Positions 11,000 to 22,060 of a stretch of DNA of 64,000 nt are shown piece after piece (the first letter of the stretch is position 1; every line of letters starts with the position of its first letter). Under the pieces are notes generated by a model that worked only from the letters and a program-made list of their open reading frames with translations, did not search any database and had not been told where the DNA came from. Location of the stretch: positions 22,309,500 through 22,373,499 of the forward strand of contig NC_052359.1 of assembly GCF_009727055.1 (NCBI RefSeq), read 5' to 3'. The DNA comes from Benincasa hispida (Eukaryota > Streptophyta > Magnoliopsida > Cucurbitales > Cucurbitaceae). Position numbers and translations under genes: made by a program.

Positions 11000-12553
11000 T
11001 CTTCTTTCTCTTTTCTTTTCTTAGTACATAAGTCTTTTAAGAATTTTTCATATCTAGGAATTTTTTGTATTGCATTAAGTAAAGGGATATTGATCTGTAC
11101 CTTTTTAAACATTTCAATTAGTTCTAAATTGGTTTTTTCTTCTTTAGGCTCAGCTAGTCTACTAGGGAAGGGGGCCTTAGGTACATATGGCTCTATATTA
11201 GGGGGAGAGTAGTTAATTACCTCTGGGAAGATGGAGGATTCCTCATATTCATTTATCTTGTTATCATGATCAATTACCTTTTCAGGTTTCTTGGGTGGTT
11301 GAACTGGGCTAGGTACTTTGGAAGAAGAAGGAATTTCCTTATCGCTTCTTAGAATGATTGCGCTTACATTTACATGCTCCGGTTGAGCAGGAGCTTTCCT
11401 GATGATTTACTCTCAAGCTTTCTTACCATAGTTTCAAGTTGTGTGATATGTGTGCCCAAGTTTGAGAAGCATTGTCTACTTTCTTGTTGAAAATATTTTG
11501 TATCTTGTTAAAGTTGTATGTTGTCCTTTGCAAATTATGGAGTTCCTGTTGAAATTTTAACGAATGGCCAGCAAGAGATTTAACTACATCCTCGAGAGAC
11601 ATACTTGAGGAGCTTGAAGAAGGTTGGTTTCGATTCTCAAATTGCCCTTGAGATCCCCACTTGAAATTTGGGTGATCTCGCCACCCTTGGTTATAAGTTT
11701 ACCCATGGGGGTCGTACTTCATTTGGAAACCTTCTATTGCATTAACTTGAGGTTGACCTTGTGGGCAAGCTTTGGAAGCATGTCCAACCACTCCACATGT
11801 TTTTATTTGGAGAAGTCCTCCTTGAGCAACCTGAGTGAAAAGGAAAACTAGATTAGATACTCGAGTTCTCAACTCACTAACCTCTTTAGCTTGAACAATA
11901 TCATATTTAGAGTCCTTGATCCAAAATTCTATGAATTCTCTGCCATGGTTGATATTAGTTGGCTAGCTTCAGTGAGCGTTTTGTCAGCTAAAGCTCCACC
12001 GACTGCTGCATCAATGTTGCTCCTGTCAGATGAAAGCAATCCTGAGTAGAAATACTGAATAAGGTATTGGTCAGAAATTTGATGATGGGGAAAGAAAGCA
12101 TAAAGTTGCTTATACCTTTCCAATACTCATATAAGGACTCTCCTACAATTGCTTTATACCATATATTTCTTTTCTAATATTATTAGCCTTAGATGCAGAG
12201 AAAAATATTTCTAAAAACTTTTTCTTAAGACCATTCCACGTGGTGATCGATCCGACCGATAAGTAGTACAACCAATTCTTGGTCACATCCTTCAAGGAGA
12301 AGGGGAAGACCCTAAGATTAAGTTGTTCTTGCGTTACTACATGTGGACGCATACCGTCACATGCCAAATGGAATTCTTTCATGTGTTTGTATGAGTCCAC
12401 ACCTGGATTACCTCGAAAATTCGATAAAAGATGAACTAAACTGAGTTTCAATTCAAATGGTACTGTAGTCTCTGGATATACTATACATAACGGTTGTTGA
12501 GTGTAATATGGTTTGGCAAGCTCTCTTAACGTTTGCTCCCTTGCTTCACCCAT
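11000..12553 (-). pseudogene. Gag (element B)
   Basis: Athila-type Gag on the minus strand; the first ATG is at 12551-12553, about 250 bases from the PBS. The capsid region has QPLCIVYPE, HLLSNFRGN, EFHLACDGMRP, LRVFPFSLKD and WNGLKKKFLEIFF. An in-frame stop at about 12143 and a one-base shift just after it move reading to the frame of ERYKQLYAFFPHHQIS. Further on, a knuckle reads CGVVGHASKAC (CX4HX4C; the expected upstream Cys is lost), followed by NQGWRDHPNFKWG and a SMSLEDVVKSLAGHSLKFQQ helix region, all shared with the gag of C. From about 11000 to 11350 the sequence links to protease with no clear motif. Confidence 0.8.
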
Positions 12554-12805
12554 AATGTTTATTTGTATTGGTTCCTCTTCTTGACTCGATTATTCAAATT
12601 CTTCTTCTTCTCTTCTTATTCTTTCCTTTCGTATTCTCCTATTCTCACGATCGATATCTACAACAAAATCACAAAGCACACTTCGAGAGGAGCGGGTCAT
12701 GCACAAAAGGATAGTTCAATGAAACTAACTATTTTTTTGTAGTTTTTTTTATTTCTTTTTCTAAAAGAAAGGAATTCAAGTATTTTTAAAGGCCAATTGT
12801 ATGGT

Positions 12806-12823
12806 TCCCCGACAATGGCGCCA
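12806..12823 (-). other. Primer-binding site, tRNA-Asp type (element B)
   Basis: Plus strand TCCCCGACAATGGCGCCA differs at two positions (both G/A or C/T transitions) from my recollection of the tRNA-Asp 3' end. It lies three bases inside the 5' LTR. Confidence 0.82.
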
Positions 12824-14277
12824 ATTTGTTTGGTCTAAAATAGGTGTCATTAGTTCTATCTTACACAAAAGAAATGAAATTTATAATGTTCTAACTACAA
12901 CTAAAACTAGCGTGTAGTAATAGTGGAGTAAGAGGTCGATCCCAAGAGATCCTCTATTAATTGGCCTAAAATAGACTAATTGAATTCCAAAATGTAAAAG
13001 ATTAAACGGGCGGGAGGGGAGGGGGTTGTTTGTTTTAAGGAACTAGAAACTAACTAAGTGAAAAAGCAAGAATTGATATAGAAAATTTGGTAATGAGAGA
13101 AGTAAGAGAGATTATGAGATAAGATTCAATTGAAAATGAAATCTTGAGGATTTTATGTAAACTAGACAATTCTATAATTGAATTAACAAAAAAGCATGCA
13201 ATTAGATTATTCAATAGTTCATTAAGAATAAATTCCTAATATGCTAATTAGCTAATTTGACAATTAACCCTAATCTAGGTCTTGATTGATTCCTAAAGAC
13301 ATTTCACAATTAATCTCTAAATTGCATTAAACTCATGGGTTTTCTTAACTATTCCAAATCTTGAAATCAAAAGACTGAAAATTCAAGATTGATTGCATGA
13401 ATGTTTTGAATTAATAGGTTCTTTAAAGAAAAGAGGAAAAGAAGTCCACATTTTCTATCAAGACTACTAATTCTTGCAACCCTAATTACAAATTTGTTAT
13501 AGAGCTATGTAATTTTTGCATTGAAACATTGATTAATCTTGGGTTATCAATTCATTCTTAATCAATTTTATTCTAAATCTTAGCAAGAACATCCAAAATA
13601 AAGTAATTACATGAAAGAAATTTCAAGGAAAAGTCTAGAGAAAGTACCAATCTACATAATTCCCCAAGAAAAAGGATTATCTACTCATGGATGATGAAAT
13701 TCTTCAAGCAATCCATTGACAGTTGGTACAATGATTGAATACAAATTGATTGAATCTCTCCAAAATTTACAAGAATAGCTTTGTAAATTCGAAGTCACTC
13801 TAAGAGTTAAGTTTTTTTCCCTCTCTCGCTAAAATGAAACAAAAAAAATTTATATCAGCAGGCATAACATCGCGACGCCAAGGCCAGCATTGCAATGCTA
13901 AATCGTAGAAAATTCAAGAAGTGTTGGGCTAACGCTACAACGCTGTGCTGACACTTGGTTGTGCAAGGTGCACACTCGCAAGGACTATTCCTGAATATTT
14001 GGAATGTTACGTCCCTGGGTCAAGCATTGCGACGCTGCCCTGTTTTGTAGCAAATAGATGCATTCTGTCTTCAAGTGTCGTGCTAGCGTCAGGCTTAGTG
14101 TTGTAAGGAGCGTCGCGACGCTGCAAGCATTACTGAAGAGTGTTGAATTGTTCCTTTTGAGGGGCAAAGTGGTAGTTCATCATAGATCTTCTTGTTAAGT
14201 GATATTTTGGTGTCATTTGGCTTGAATTAGCTCCAAATCCTCCGAAATAGCTTTGTTGAGTCGAGATTGAAGTTTGC

Positions 14278-16271
14278 TGATGACATGCAGAAATGCATGC
14301 CATCTTAGTCCTCTTACTTAGAATTATGAAGATTGTTAGGCAGAAATTACGCCGATCGTGCTAGGAATTCATGAGAAAAAGAGTGTGTCGATCAGCATGG
14401 CGAATCTCAGCTAACCCATTATTTTGCGTTAATTATGCGTTCAATGTTCTATCTTTATAGCTAATGTAGGAAATGAATGCAAACGCGGAAACCGGACCAT
14501 CGTATAGACGACTGCATGCGGAGAAACACTCTATCGCAAGGAAAACGCATCGATCAACACATGGATGTTATGGTAATAAGATGTATGCGTCCATCGCATG
14601 GGAGTTGCGCTCGTCAAGTGATTGTAGTCATCATGTAGAGTTGCGGTGTTAAGTGAATGCGGCCATTGAAGGACTGCGGCTACGCGACAATGCATTCTAA
14701 TGGGATCAACGCAAGGTTGGTGGAATGAACGCATCAACGCATCTACCTCGAGAAAATCCAAAGCTGATGCTGACATTTCGCCTACCACGCTGTTAGTGGC
14801 AGAGGTTGAAAAAGGACGAACGAGCCGAACGTCAAACTCAGAGCAGTCCAATTAACGTTGTTGGTGGCCAAGCTCTATAAATAGAAGCTGATGAGCTTAA
14901 ATTCATTTTATCCAAATTTTTCGCCTGAGGTTCGCCTATGGCGGATCCTTGTGATCCAGATAAACTGCGTGAGAAGACGCTGAGAGTTCTTCACCTCCTT
15001 CACCCATTCCAGTGCCGACCGGAGCCTTCGACTGGGAGCTAGATCTCGAGAGAGTTAGCTTCTCCACACCATCCATGGCACCATCGGTAGCCTTGACGCA
15101 CATCTGCTGAAGCAAAGTTTTGCTTTAGCCAGTCATTTCTTTTTCCTTTCTTTTCCTATATTGTATTGTATGACATTTTGAATTAAGAAATTAATATCAA
15201 TGTATTTTCAATGCCATTTTCTCTATTCCTCGACTCCATCTCCATTCTTCTTGCTTAGCATCTTTCTTCTTGCAACATTTAGTGAGAATGCTTGGGTATT
15301 GCATACTTAGTCATTGGATTAGGGATATGAAATATAGCAACCCCGTGAGAGGTGTGCATTGTGTGAGTATGTGAGTATCTTATGCTTAGTGTGAATCTGC
15401 TGCATGGCGTCTATGGCTAGCGCATTGCTTGTCTATGAGTGAAGTCAGCAATAATCAACTACCCGAGAGGGTAAGTGGTTGGACGCATTAACCAAGGTAT
15501 GTGTTGTTCACTAGGGATAGTAACAACCGTAGGTCAGCAAAGTTTATGCGGCTGTCTTGTATTATGTATGCTTCATTCGTCCATAGGGATACTCAGGAGG
15601 GTGTCAAGGACAGAATCAGACTTGGAAGGTCAGGTCAGAATCTAGGCTTGGAAGAGCCAGATTGAACACATATGACCAGAGATAGGCGCTTAGGAAATGA
15701 GCAATATTTTTTATTAATGTACGCATGCATCCTGAGATAGATAGGATTGAATGTGGTCACTTGATTTCATGCATTTTGCATCATCGCATAGAACAAGAGT
15801 AGAGACTTAGGAATAAGCTCTATGGACACTTTGCGTTCCAACAACTGCATCCTAGAACTAGGCGCACCACATTTCCATTGGAAAATAACTTGCCGTGTAT
15901 GGTTGTAACATGATCGCATAGTCTGACGCTAACTAAGGTTCCCTTGCGGTCACTCTTAAGGGTTGCAATGAAAACATCTTCGCATTTTATTTATACCACT
16001 GCATGCACAATCACCGTAAACATATAGTTACAAGTCCCTGTGTTCGACTTCAGATTACCCGAGAAACTTGCATTCATGTTATACTTGGCGTGAACGCAAG
16101 AAAACTTGTGGCAGGATGCATGGTCATCGCATACATTGTTGGCACATTTTCATTCCAATGCATGACCATCGACGCATGGCTCTCAACGCATATTTTAGGA
16201 ACATTCATCACATAATGCGTCCACGGGATTTGGTTGTCGAGTAAAAATTGACTTCCAATTTCCGCCCATCA
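14278..16271 (+). repeat. Solo LTR, family R2
   Basis: Starts TGATGACATGC and ends GCCCATCA. It is bounded by an exact 5-base target duplication TTTGC (14273-14277 and 16272-16276), and the host LTR resumes without loss. There is no PBS, gag or second LTR, so it is the product of LTR-LTR recombination. Length 1994. The TATA box gives plus orientation. It matches the LTR at 2218-4333 throughout. Confidence 0.92.
14876..14883 (+). promoter_or_regulatory. TATA box of R2 solo LTR
   Basis: TATAAATA in AGCTCTATAAATAGAAGC, about 600 bases from the LTR start, at the same position as in the other R2 copy. Confidence 0.6.
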
Positions 16272-16427
16272 TTTGCCTACAAAAATAGACATTTTAAGAA
16301 AACAATTATGATAGAATTTAGGGTTTTATCATAGAAAGGATAGTCTTTACAAGACCTATCAGCAGGCGGCTGTCCCAGGGTATCGAATTTAATGTAATCA
16401 CATCACCAAGTGGCTGAGTTGATTGCC

Positions 16428-16436
16428 TATATAAGG
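16428..16436 (+). promoter_or_regulatory. TATA box of G 5' LTR
   Basis: TATATAAGG in the plus orientation within the second piece of the LTR, consistent with plus-strand transcription of G. Confidence 0.5.
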
Positions 16437-17563
16437 AGGAGCTGCCTGCAAGTTAAGGAGTTAGCAAGTTAGAAAATTAGCCAGTAGTTAGTCAATTTTC
16501 ACCTTTTCCATCTACAAGCAAGCAGAAGGGACGATAGCCATTCTCCACTATTGGTAACGAGGTGCGACCGGAGAGAAGCTCGAGAGAGATGTCTCCTTCA
16601 ATCCTTCCACTGAGTTGGTCGTAGCAAGCATAAAAACAAGCCAAAAGGGACAAGAGATTGAACCCTGCGACTTGACTTCTTTCTTTTACCTTGCATTCTC
16701 ATTCTCCATTCCACTTGATTGAACTAAGATTACTTGTATCAAAACTTATATCATTAATTCAATCTCATTTCTAACCAATCTTCACATCTCCATTTGTTGA
16801 TTGTGTAAGTTGTTTGTGTTTGTGAATCTTCTGGCTTGATGAATGCATAAATTTGATTACTTGAATCCACCTGATTAGTTAATTGAAGTGAAAACGTAAT
16901 TAGTCACTCGAAAGAGTACTTAATTGTTGAATGCATTAAGCTAGGGCATGAAGTAATTCTAGAGATAAAATTAGTTGTCTGTTAATTTTAACCAACGCAT
17001 GCACCCTAGAGGTAGGATAAGTGTGGCATCCGCATCAAGAGATATTGAACATGAATTAAAGAACATATCTCTAACGCATCACGAATACACTTAGATTGTA
17101 GCATACATCTATACCATTTCCATTTCATTGTCGTTCTGCTTATATAGGCTTGTTGTTACCACTAGGAAATTAACGCATACCATCTATGCTTAAGCCACTC
17201 ATCCACGATATATTTTCCCTCTCTCTGAACTTCTATTTTCCTCTTAAATACATGCCAACAGTTTAGATCACCAACGTATATCAAACAATCAGGAAACCTT
17301 AAGACCAAACCTGCGTTAGAGTACTCTAGAGTCCCTATGTTCGACCTTGGGCTTACCAAGACACTTAGGTTAGATTTATACTAGGGTCTAGCTTAAGAGA
17401 ACTTGTATGCATTAGCAAGGTGTGCACACTCATAGATCTATCATCGTCAAACTCATAGCATTATCTTCATACCAAGAGATAGATTAAACAACTTTTCCAT
17501 CATCATTCATCCTTAGCATCATAAACACAATTGAAACACATAACGCAACAAGCAACAAGTTTT

Positions 17564-17581
17564 TAACGCCGTTGCCACAGA
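17564..17581 (+). other. Primer-binding site, tRNA-Asp type (element G)
   Basis: TAACGCCGTTGCCACAGA against the canonical TGGCGCCGTTGCCGGGGA: 14 of 18 match, all differences G to A. Same spacing from the LTR (AGTTTTT) as in R1. Confidence 0.78.
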
Positions 17582-17787
17582 TTTTAGCAATGTTGCTAAC
17601 CGAAATTTGGATATTGTATCTTTCTACAGAAACTTTCAATAAAAGGTGTATTACAAGTTAAGCCTGGACTTGTAAACCTTTTATGAGTAGAGACAGCACT
17701 TATGAACTCAAATACGATCCTGAGATTGTAAGGACTTTCAGATGGAGATACAGATCAAATCGACGTTGAAGGTTAAGGCAACAAAAA

Positions 17788-17942
17788 ATGGAAAACAACC
17801 AAAATAACAAAAATTTGGCTCAACAGCTCGCTAATATTTTAGTAAATCCAATCCTCATGGCGAATAACAATATGAGTTCGATGCATGAATACGCATCATC
17901 AGTGTTGTATGATTTTTCACCTGGGATCATTTATCCAATGCC
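17788..17942 (+). pseudogene. Gag of element G, part 1 of 3
   Basis: The ATG at 17788 opens an Asn/Gln-rich start, then VNPILMANN, HEYASSVLYDFSPG and YPMPD. This is the same block as in R1 gag at the window start. The frame is cut at 17942 by element C. The next piece is 33925-34016, 16 kb away, and the third starts at 52877. The 17582-17787 leader between PBS and ATG shows no other feature. Confidence 0.85.
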
Positions 17943-19458
17943 TGACGCACCATAAATGTGCTATCTTCTTCTACTTAACTCGGGGTTGCTTAGCTACTTA
18001 ATTTGGTTAAATCGATTATTTTGTAGGACTCGAGTGTACAAACAGTCGAATTAAGTATTTGGGACAAAAAAGGCTTTAAAATGATGAAGTTAAGAGCCAA
18101 ATTGAACAAATGAAGAAGGAATGAAGAATTCTACCTTGTTGAGCATTGCAACGCTCTTCATATGCTTAAGTCCAATGCTAGCTTGATGTTGGAAGACAGA
18201 ATGCTCGGATGTAGGGCAGCATTGCAACACTTCTCCAAGCATTGCAACGTTTTGGAGATGTCATAATGCCATCGTCACACCGCTCGTTCAACGCTACACT
18301 TCAATGCTCTTGGACAGAATAGGTAGCATTGCAACGCACTTCCAGAGCGTTGCAACGCTACGTAGTTTGATGGACAATCAGCCTCAGCGCACGCACAATC
18401 AAGCGTTAAGGTAGCATAGTAACGCTCGTCTAACACTCAGCACAATTGCACCGTAGCGTTGCAACACTCTCTCTAACATTTCGATGCTGCAACAAATCTA
18501 TAAAAGAATTGTTAGGGGTTCAGCCGATGACATCATGCTTTTTACACTCGATTTTGAATGCCATCACCCTGTTCTAGCTCCGTTTTAGCCTCCCTTTTCA
18601 CCAGAATTTTGTAATAATTTCTTCCCCTATGAATATTGTATCGATTTTGAAGATGTTTCGTGGCTAAAGGGTAAGAACTTAGCTTAGGTTTTGTAGTTTA
18701 ATTCGTTCCAATTGTGTAATTTTGTGAGTTTAATATGAATGTATGAGAATTTATCTTGTGCTTATTCTTCAATATTCTTGTATGGGATAATCTGACAAAT
18801 TAGCTGCATGTATAATTGATTGCTTTGATTGGCCCTAATTTGTAATTGTTAGGTAGTTGTTACCTAGAAGAAAGGGTTAAGTAAGTTTGTTGTGTTAAAT
18901 TGGGATTTCATTTAGCAAGTATTTACTTTCTAACTTAGATAATTCTTGCTCAATTAATTGGTTTGATGATGGACATCAATTATTTGGCTTCAATTTGCCT
19001 TGAGTCTTAATGCTTGTTGATTGATTGATTAGTTAAGGATTTCACTTTCCTTTAATTAACTTGTTTTTATGGACTACCAGTTAGGATTTTAATCGAATAG
19101 GCTAAGTTGCAATTTGAATTTCTCATGCATTTTTTGAATAGTCTGTGATAGAATTGAAAAGGGATGAATTAAACTAGAATTACCCAAGCTCAGTATTTGT
19201 TAAATTGATAAATTTTCACATTCTTTCACATCGTGCACTTTCCATTTTCTTGTAATTTTTATTCACAATTTTCACAAAACCCCTCCCGTTGTTACTTCCT
19301 ACAAGTAACAATTTTTGAGGAATCCAAATTGGCTCTCTACGGTCAACCTCGGACTTGCCACTTGTACTATAAGTTAGTATAAGTAGTTAGTTCAGTGCAT
19401 ATAAATATTATTTGTGTAGCATGGGTTCACGAACGATGGTGAATCCAACGACCTACCA
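17943..19458 (+). repeat. 5' LTR of element C
   Basis: Begins TGACGCACCATAAATG (TGATAACACCAGAAATG in the 3' copy) and ends CGACCTACCA. Between about 18136 and 18490 it is dense in GCATTGCAACGCT-like words, including the perfect palindrome AGCGTTGCAACGCT. A TATA box at 18499 follows the array directly. Confidence 0.88.
18499..18506 (+). promoter_or_regulatory. TATA box of C 5' LTR
   Basis: TATAAAAG just downstream of the palindromic motif array. In the 3' LTR the same place reads TTGTAAAAG, a damaged form. Confidence 0.6.
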
Positions 19459-19461
19459 AAT

Positions 19462-19479
19462 TGGCACCATTGTCGAGGA
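19462..19479 (+). other. Primer-binding site, tRNA-Asp type (element C)
   Basis: TGGCACCATTGTCGAGGA against TGGCGCCGTTGCCGGGGA: four transitions, three bases after the LTR. The changes are of the type left by loss of methylated cytosines. Confidence 0.82.
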
Positions 19480-19547
19480 GCCAATAGATTTCTTGATCTT
19501 TGATACTTGTAGTGTTTGCCTTGATAATCGATTTTCTCTTTTGGTGC

Positions 19548-21060
19548 ATGACCGGTTCTAGACAGTTGTATTTTGCAGAAATTTCTAGGGAGGAGTGGAG
19601 AATTAGAAGAGAGAGAAGATAGCAAGTTGCGCTTGATAGAGATATTTGTGTTGAAGACTCATCCAGAGAAGAGAGCGTTCTTGAGAATTTACTAGTAATG
19701 GTTGAACGAGAAAAAAATCTTAAGGAGCTCGCAACACCAGACTTCACTCAGTAACCACTGTGCATTGCGTATTCTGAAACGGAAGGTAACTTCAAGCTTA
19801 AATATGGCTTAATTCACTTACTTCCTGCATTTTCTGGTCTACAAAGTGAGAACCCACACAAACACTTGAAGGAATTCTATGTGGTGTGCAATGGGATGAG
19901 ACCAAATGAGGTGACCTAGGAGTAGATAAACATGAGAGCATTCCTCTTTTCGTTGAAGGGATATGCTAAGGAGTGGCTCTACATTCTTCTGCCTGGGAGC
20001 ATCACATCCTAGGAAGAGTTGCAGAGGCAGTTCTTGGAAAAGTTCTTTACAGCATCTCGAGTTGCTAGTATTAGAAAGAAGATATACAACATTACGTAGT
20101 TCGATGGGGAGACCCTTCACAAGTATTGGGAACGATTAAAAAAGACCTGTGCCAAGTTTCCCCACCATCAGATCTCAAACCAGTTGTTGATCCAGTACTT
20201 TTATGAGGGATTGATGTAGACTGACAAAAGCAGTATAGATGCAGCTGCAGGAGGAGCCTTAGTCAATAAAAAACCCCGTCTGAGGCAATGAACCTGATAG
20301 CTATTGTGGCAACAAATTCTCAACAATTTGGAACTAGAGCAGAAGTCAGTGTTAAGTCCGCCACGAGGTAAGTGAACTTAAGAAAGAAATATTTGACCTA
20401 GCATCTGTTGTAAAGCAGCTGGTGAAGGTTGAAATTGGATAGCTCTCTACTGTTTGCCAGATGTGTCATGAAGCTGACCATACAGCTGATGTCTGCCCAA
20501 GTGCTCTGCAAGGAGCAATACCTGAGGTGAATGCAATTGAAGGCTATAATTTCAATGGGCAGAACAGAAGGCGGGACCCAATTAGTCAGACTTACAATCC
20601 TGGGTGGAGGGATCACCCAAACTTCAAATGGGGAGGATAGAACGAGCAGACTCAACCTAGTCATGGAGCTTTGTCTGGTTAAAGTATGTCCTTGGAAGCT
20701 ATTGTTAAAAGTCTTGCTGACAACTCTTTTAAATTTTAGCAGGATACAAAGAATGCCATGGATGCTTTGGGGACCCAAGTCTCTCAGCTAGCCACTTCGA
20801 TGAGTAAATTGGAGAAACAGTCTGGCAAACTTCCATCTCAGCCAAAATCGAATCCCAGAGAAAATGTACATGCAATTACGCTGAGGAGTGGCTAGGAGTT
20901 GGAGCCTCCAGCTGAGTCAAGAAAGGATCCAGAATTGGAAAACCTAGAAACCAATTCTTCAAATTCTACAGTCACACCACCAGAAAAGAAACCGGAAGTA
21001 TCTTCTTACCCTTATCCTCCTTTAGATGCTTTATGTGCCTAAAGCGCCTTTTCCTTCCAG
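19548..21060 (+). pseudogene. Gag (element C)
   Basis: Start chosen at ATG 19548, about 70 bases after the PBS. One frame gives a nearly full Gag: QPLCIAYSE-type block (preceded by a stop in place of Gln), HLLPAFSGLQ, EFYVVCNGMRP, FLFSLKGYAKEWLY, ELQRQFLEKFF and FPHHQISNQLLIQYFYEGL. A complete zinc knuckle CQMCHEADHTADVC lies at about 20457-20498, followed by NPGWRDHPNFKWG. A helical region SLEAIVKSLADNSFKF, a T/S-Q-V-S-Q-L segment and an ITLRSG block follow. At least ten codons are TAG/TAA/TGA, several where relatives have CAG, CAA or TGG, which suggests C-to-T decay. Confidence 0.85.
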
Positions 21061-22060
21061 GCTTGCAAGGCCAAAAGATCTGATGGTAGACAAGGACAAG
21101 GAGCTTCTGGAGATGTTCAGAAGGGTGGAGATCAATATTCCTCTCCTCGATGCAGTCAAACAGATTCCTAAATAAGTAAAATTCCTTAAAGAGCTTTGCA
21201 TGAGGAAAAGACAACCAAAAGAAGAGATAATGGTGGTAAGTCAATTTGTGTCTGTGATCCTTCAGAAAAAATTGCCTGAAAAACAAAAGGATCCATGTAT
21301 GTTTTCTTTCCCTTGTATTATAGGTAAAAAGAAAATTGATAGGGCCATGATAGATTTGGGTGTATCCATAAATGTTATGCCTTATTCAATTTATCAAGAA
21401 TTAAAATTAAAAGACTTGACTAAAACTGGAGTTGTAATTCAATTAGCTGATAGGTCTTTTATTCACCCTTTAGAAGTCATTGAAGATGTCCTAGTTCAGG
21501 TTAATGAATTGCTTTTCCCTGTTTACTTTTATGTTCTTAAGATGGAATAACCCACATCTATCTCATCTGCATCAATCTTGCTTGGTCGACCTTTTATGAA
21601 GACGGCCAAGACAAAGATTGATGTGGATGAGGGCAGTATGTCTATTGAGTTCGATAGTGAGTTGGTTAAGTTTAATATTTTCGATGCTATGAAATCTTCC
21701 ACCGTAGGACAGGTTCGATCTTTATGCCAGATTGATGTGTTTGACTCTCTTGAGTAGGAGGTTATATGGGATATCTATGACGATGATGAAGATGACTCAG
21801 GAGATTTAATTTCCCTTGGAGAGCTTGCCACCTTGTCTATGACAGAGCTGGTAGGTATGCCCTCTTATTCTGATGATGAATCTTCTGACAAGGTGCTTTT
21901 TTCTATTTTGCAGGTACCTGAGGTGGAGTTGAAGAAGCTTCCAGACCATCTAACATACGCCTATCTAGGGGAAGCTGAGACCTTACTTGTAATCATTTCA
22001 AAGAACCTAACAGATGAGCAAGAGAAACAGTTGGTAGACGTCTTGTAGAAATACAAGTTG
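21061..22060 (+). pseudogene. Aspartic protease and linker (element C)
   Basis: Begins with a linker (KELLEMFRRVEINIPLLDAV) typical of the gag-protease junction. It then has LPEKQKDPCMFSFPC, RAMIDLGVSINVMP (active site D-L-G-V; B has D-L-G-A and G has D-S-G-A), IQLADRSFIHP, LLGRPFMKTAKTKIDVDEG and FNIFDAMK. An acidic linker (DDDEDDSGD near 21779-21808) and LPDHLTYAYLGEAETLLVIIS lead into RT. In-frame stops at 21548-21550 and near 21755 interrupt it. The A-to-V change in the active-site triplet surroundings may also reduce activity. Confidence 0.83.

Larger units (their letters stand above)
6596..16361 (-). mobile_element. Element B: Athila-like, gag-protease only, minus strand
   Basis: Complete LTR-to-LTR element on the minus strand, inserted in the 5' LTR of G. 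Order in its own direction: 5' LTR (16361 to 12827, interrupted by an R2 solo LTR), tRNA-Asp-like PBS, gag, protease, an Asn/Ser-rich frame, the last 30 or so residues of integrase, a 1.7-kb untranslated tail, a GGGGG-containing polypurine tract and the 3' LTR (8148 to 6596). RT, RNase H and the catalytic part of integrase are absent, so it could only have moved with polymerase supplied in trans. The two LTRs agree in length (1553, and 1536 after removing the insert) and are clearly homologous throughout. Confidence 0.85.
12827..16361 (-). repeat. 5' LTR of element B, interrupted by a solo LTR
   Basis: Homologous to the 3' LTR at 6596-8148. An R2 solo LTR occupies 14278-16271, flanked by TTTGC on both sides. 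Removing the insert and one TTTGC restores 1536 bases colinear with the other LTR. The terminus CCTATCA at 16361 differs slightly from CCTAACA at 8148. Confidence 0.85.
6366..17557 (+). repeat. 5' LTR of element G, split by element B
   Basis: Two pieces, 6366-6595 and 16362-17557 (about 1.43 kb together). The right end is firm: AAGCAACA, then AGTTTTT and the tRNA-Asp PBS, the same spacing as in R1. The start TGATAAACTCATGC is inferred from the TGATAA/TGATGA termini of the related R1 and R2 LTRs. TATA box at 16428. The tail (TCCCTATGTTCGACCTTGGG) is shared with the R1 and R2 LTR tails. Element B separates the pieces; its flanks GTAGT and GCAGG are at best a decayed target duplication. Confidence 0.65.

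Noticed and set aside
18136..18490. Satellite or telomere-like repeat
   Set aside because: GCATTGCAACGCT words are dispersed, not head to tail with a fixed period, and confined to LTRs.
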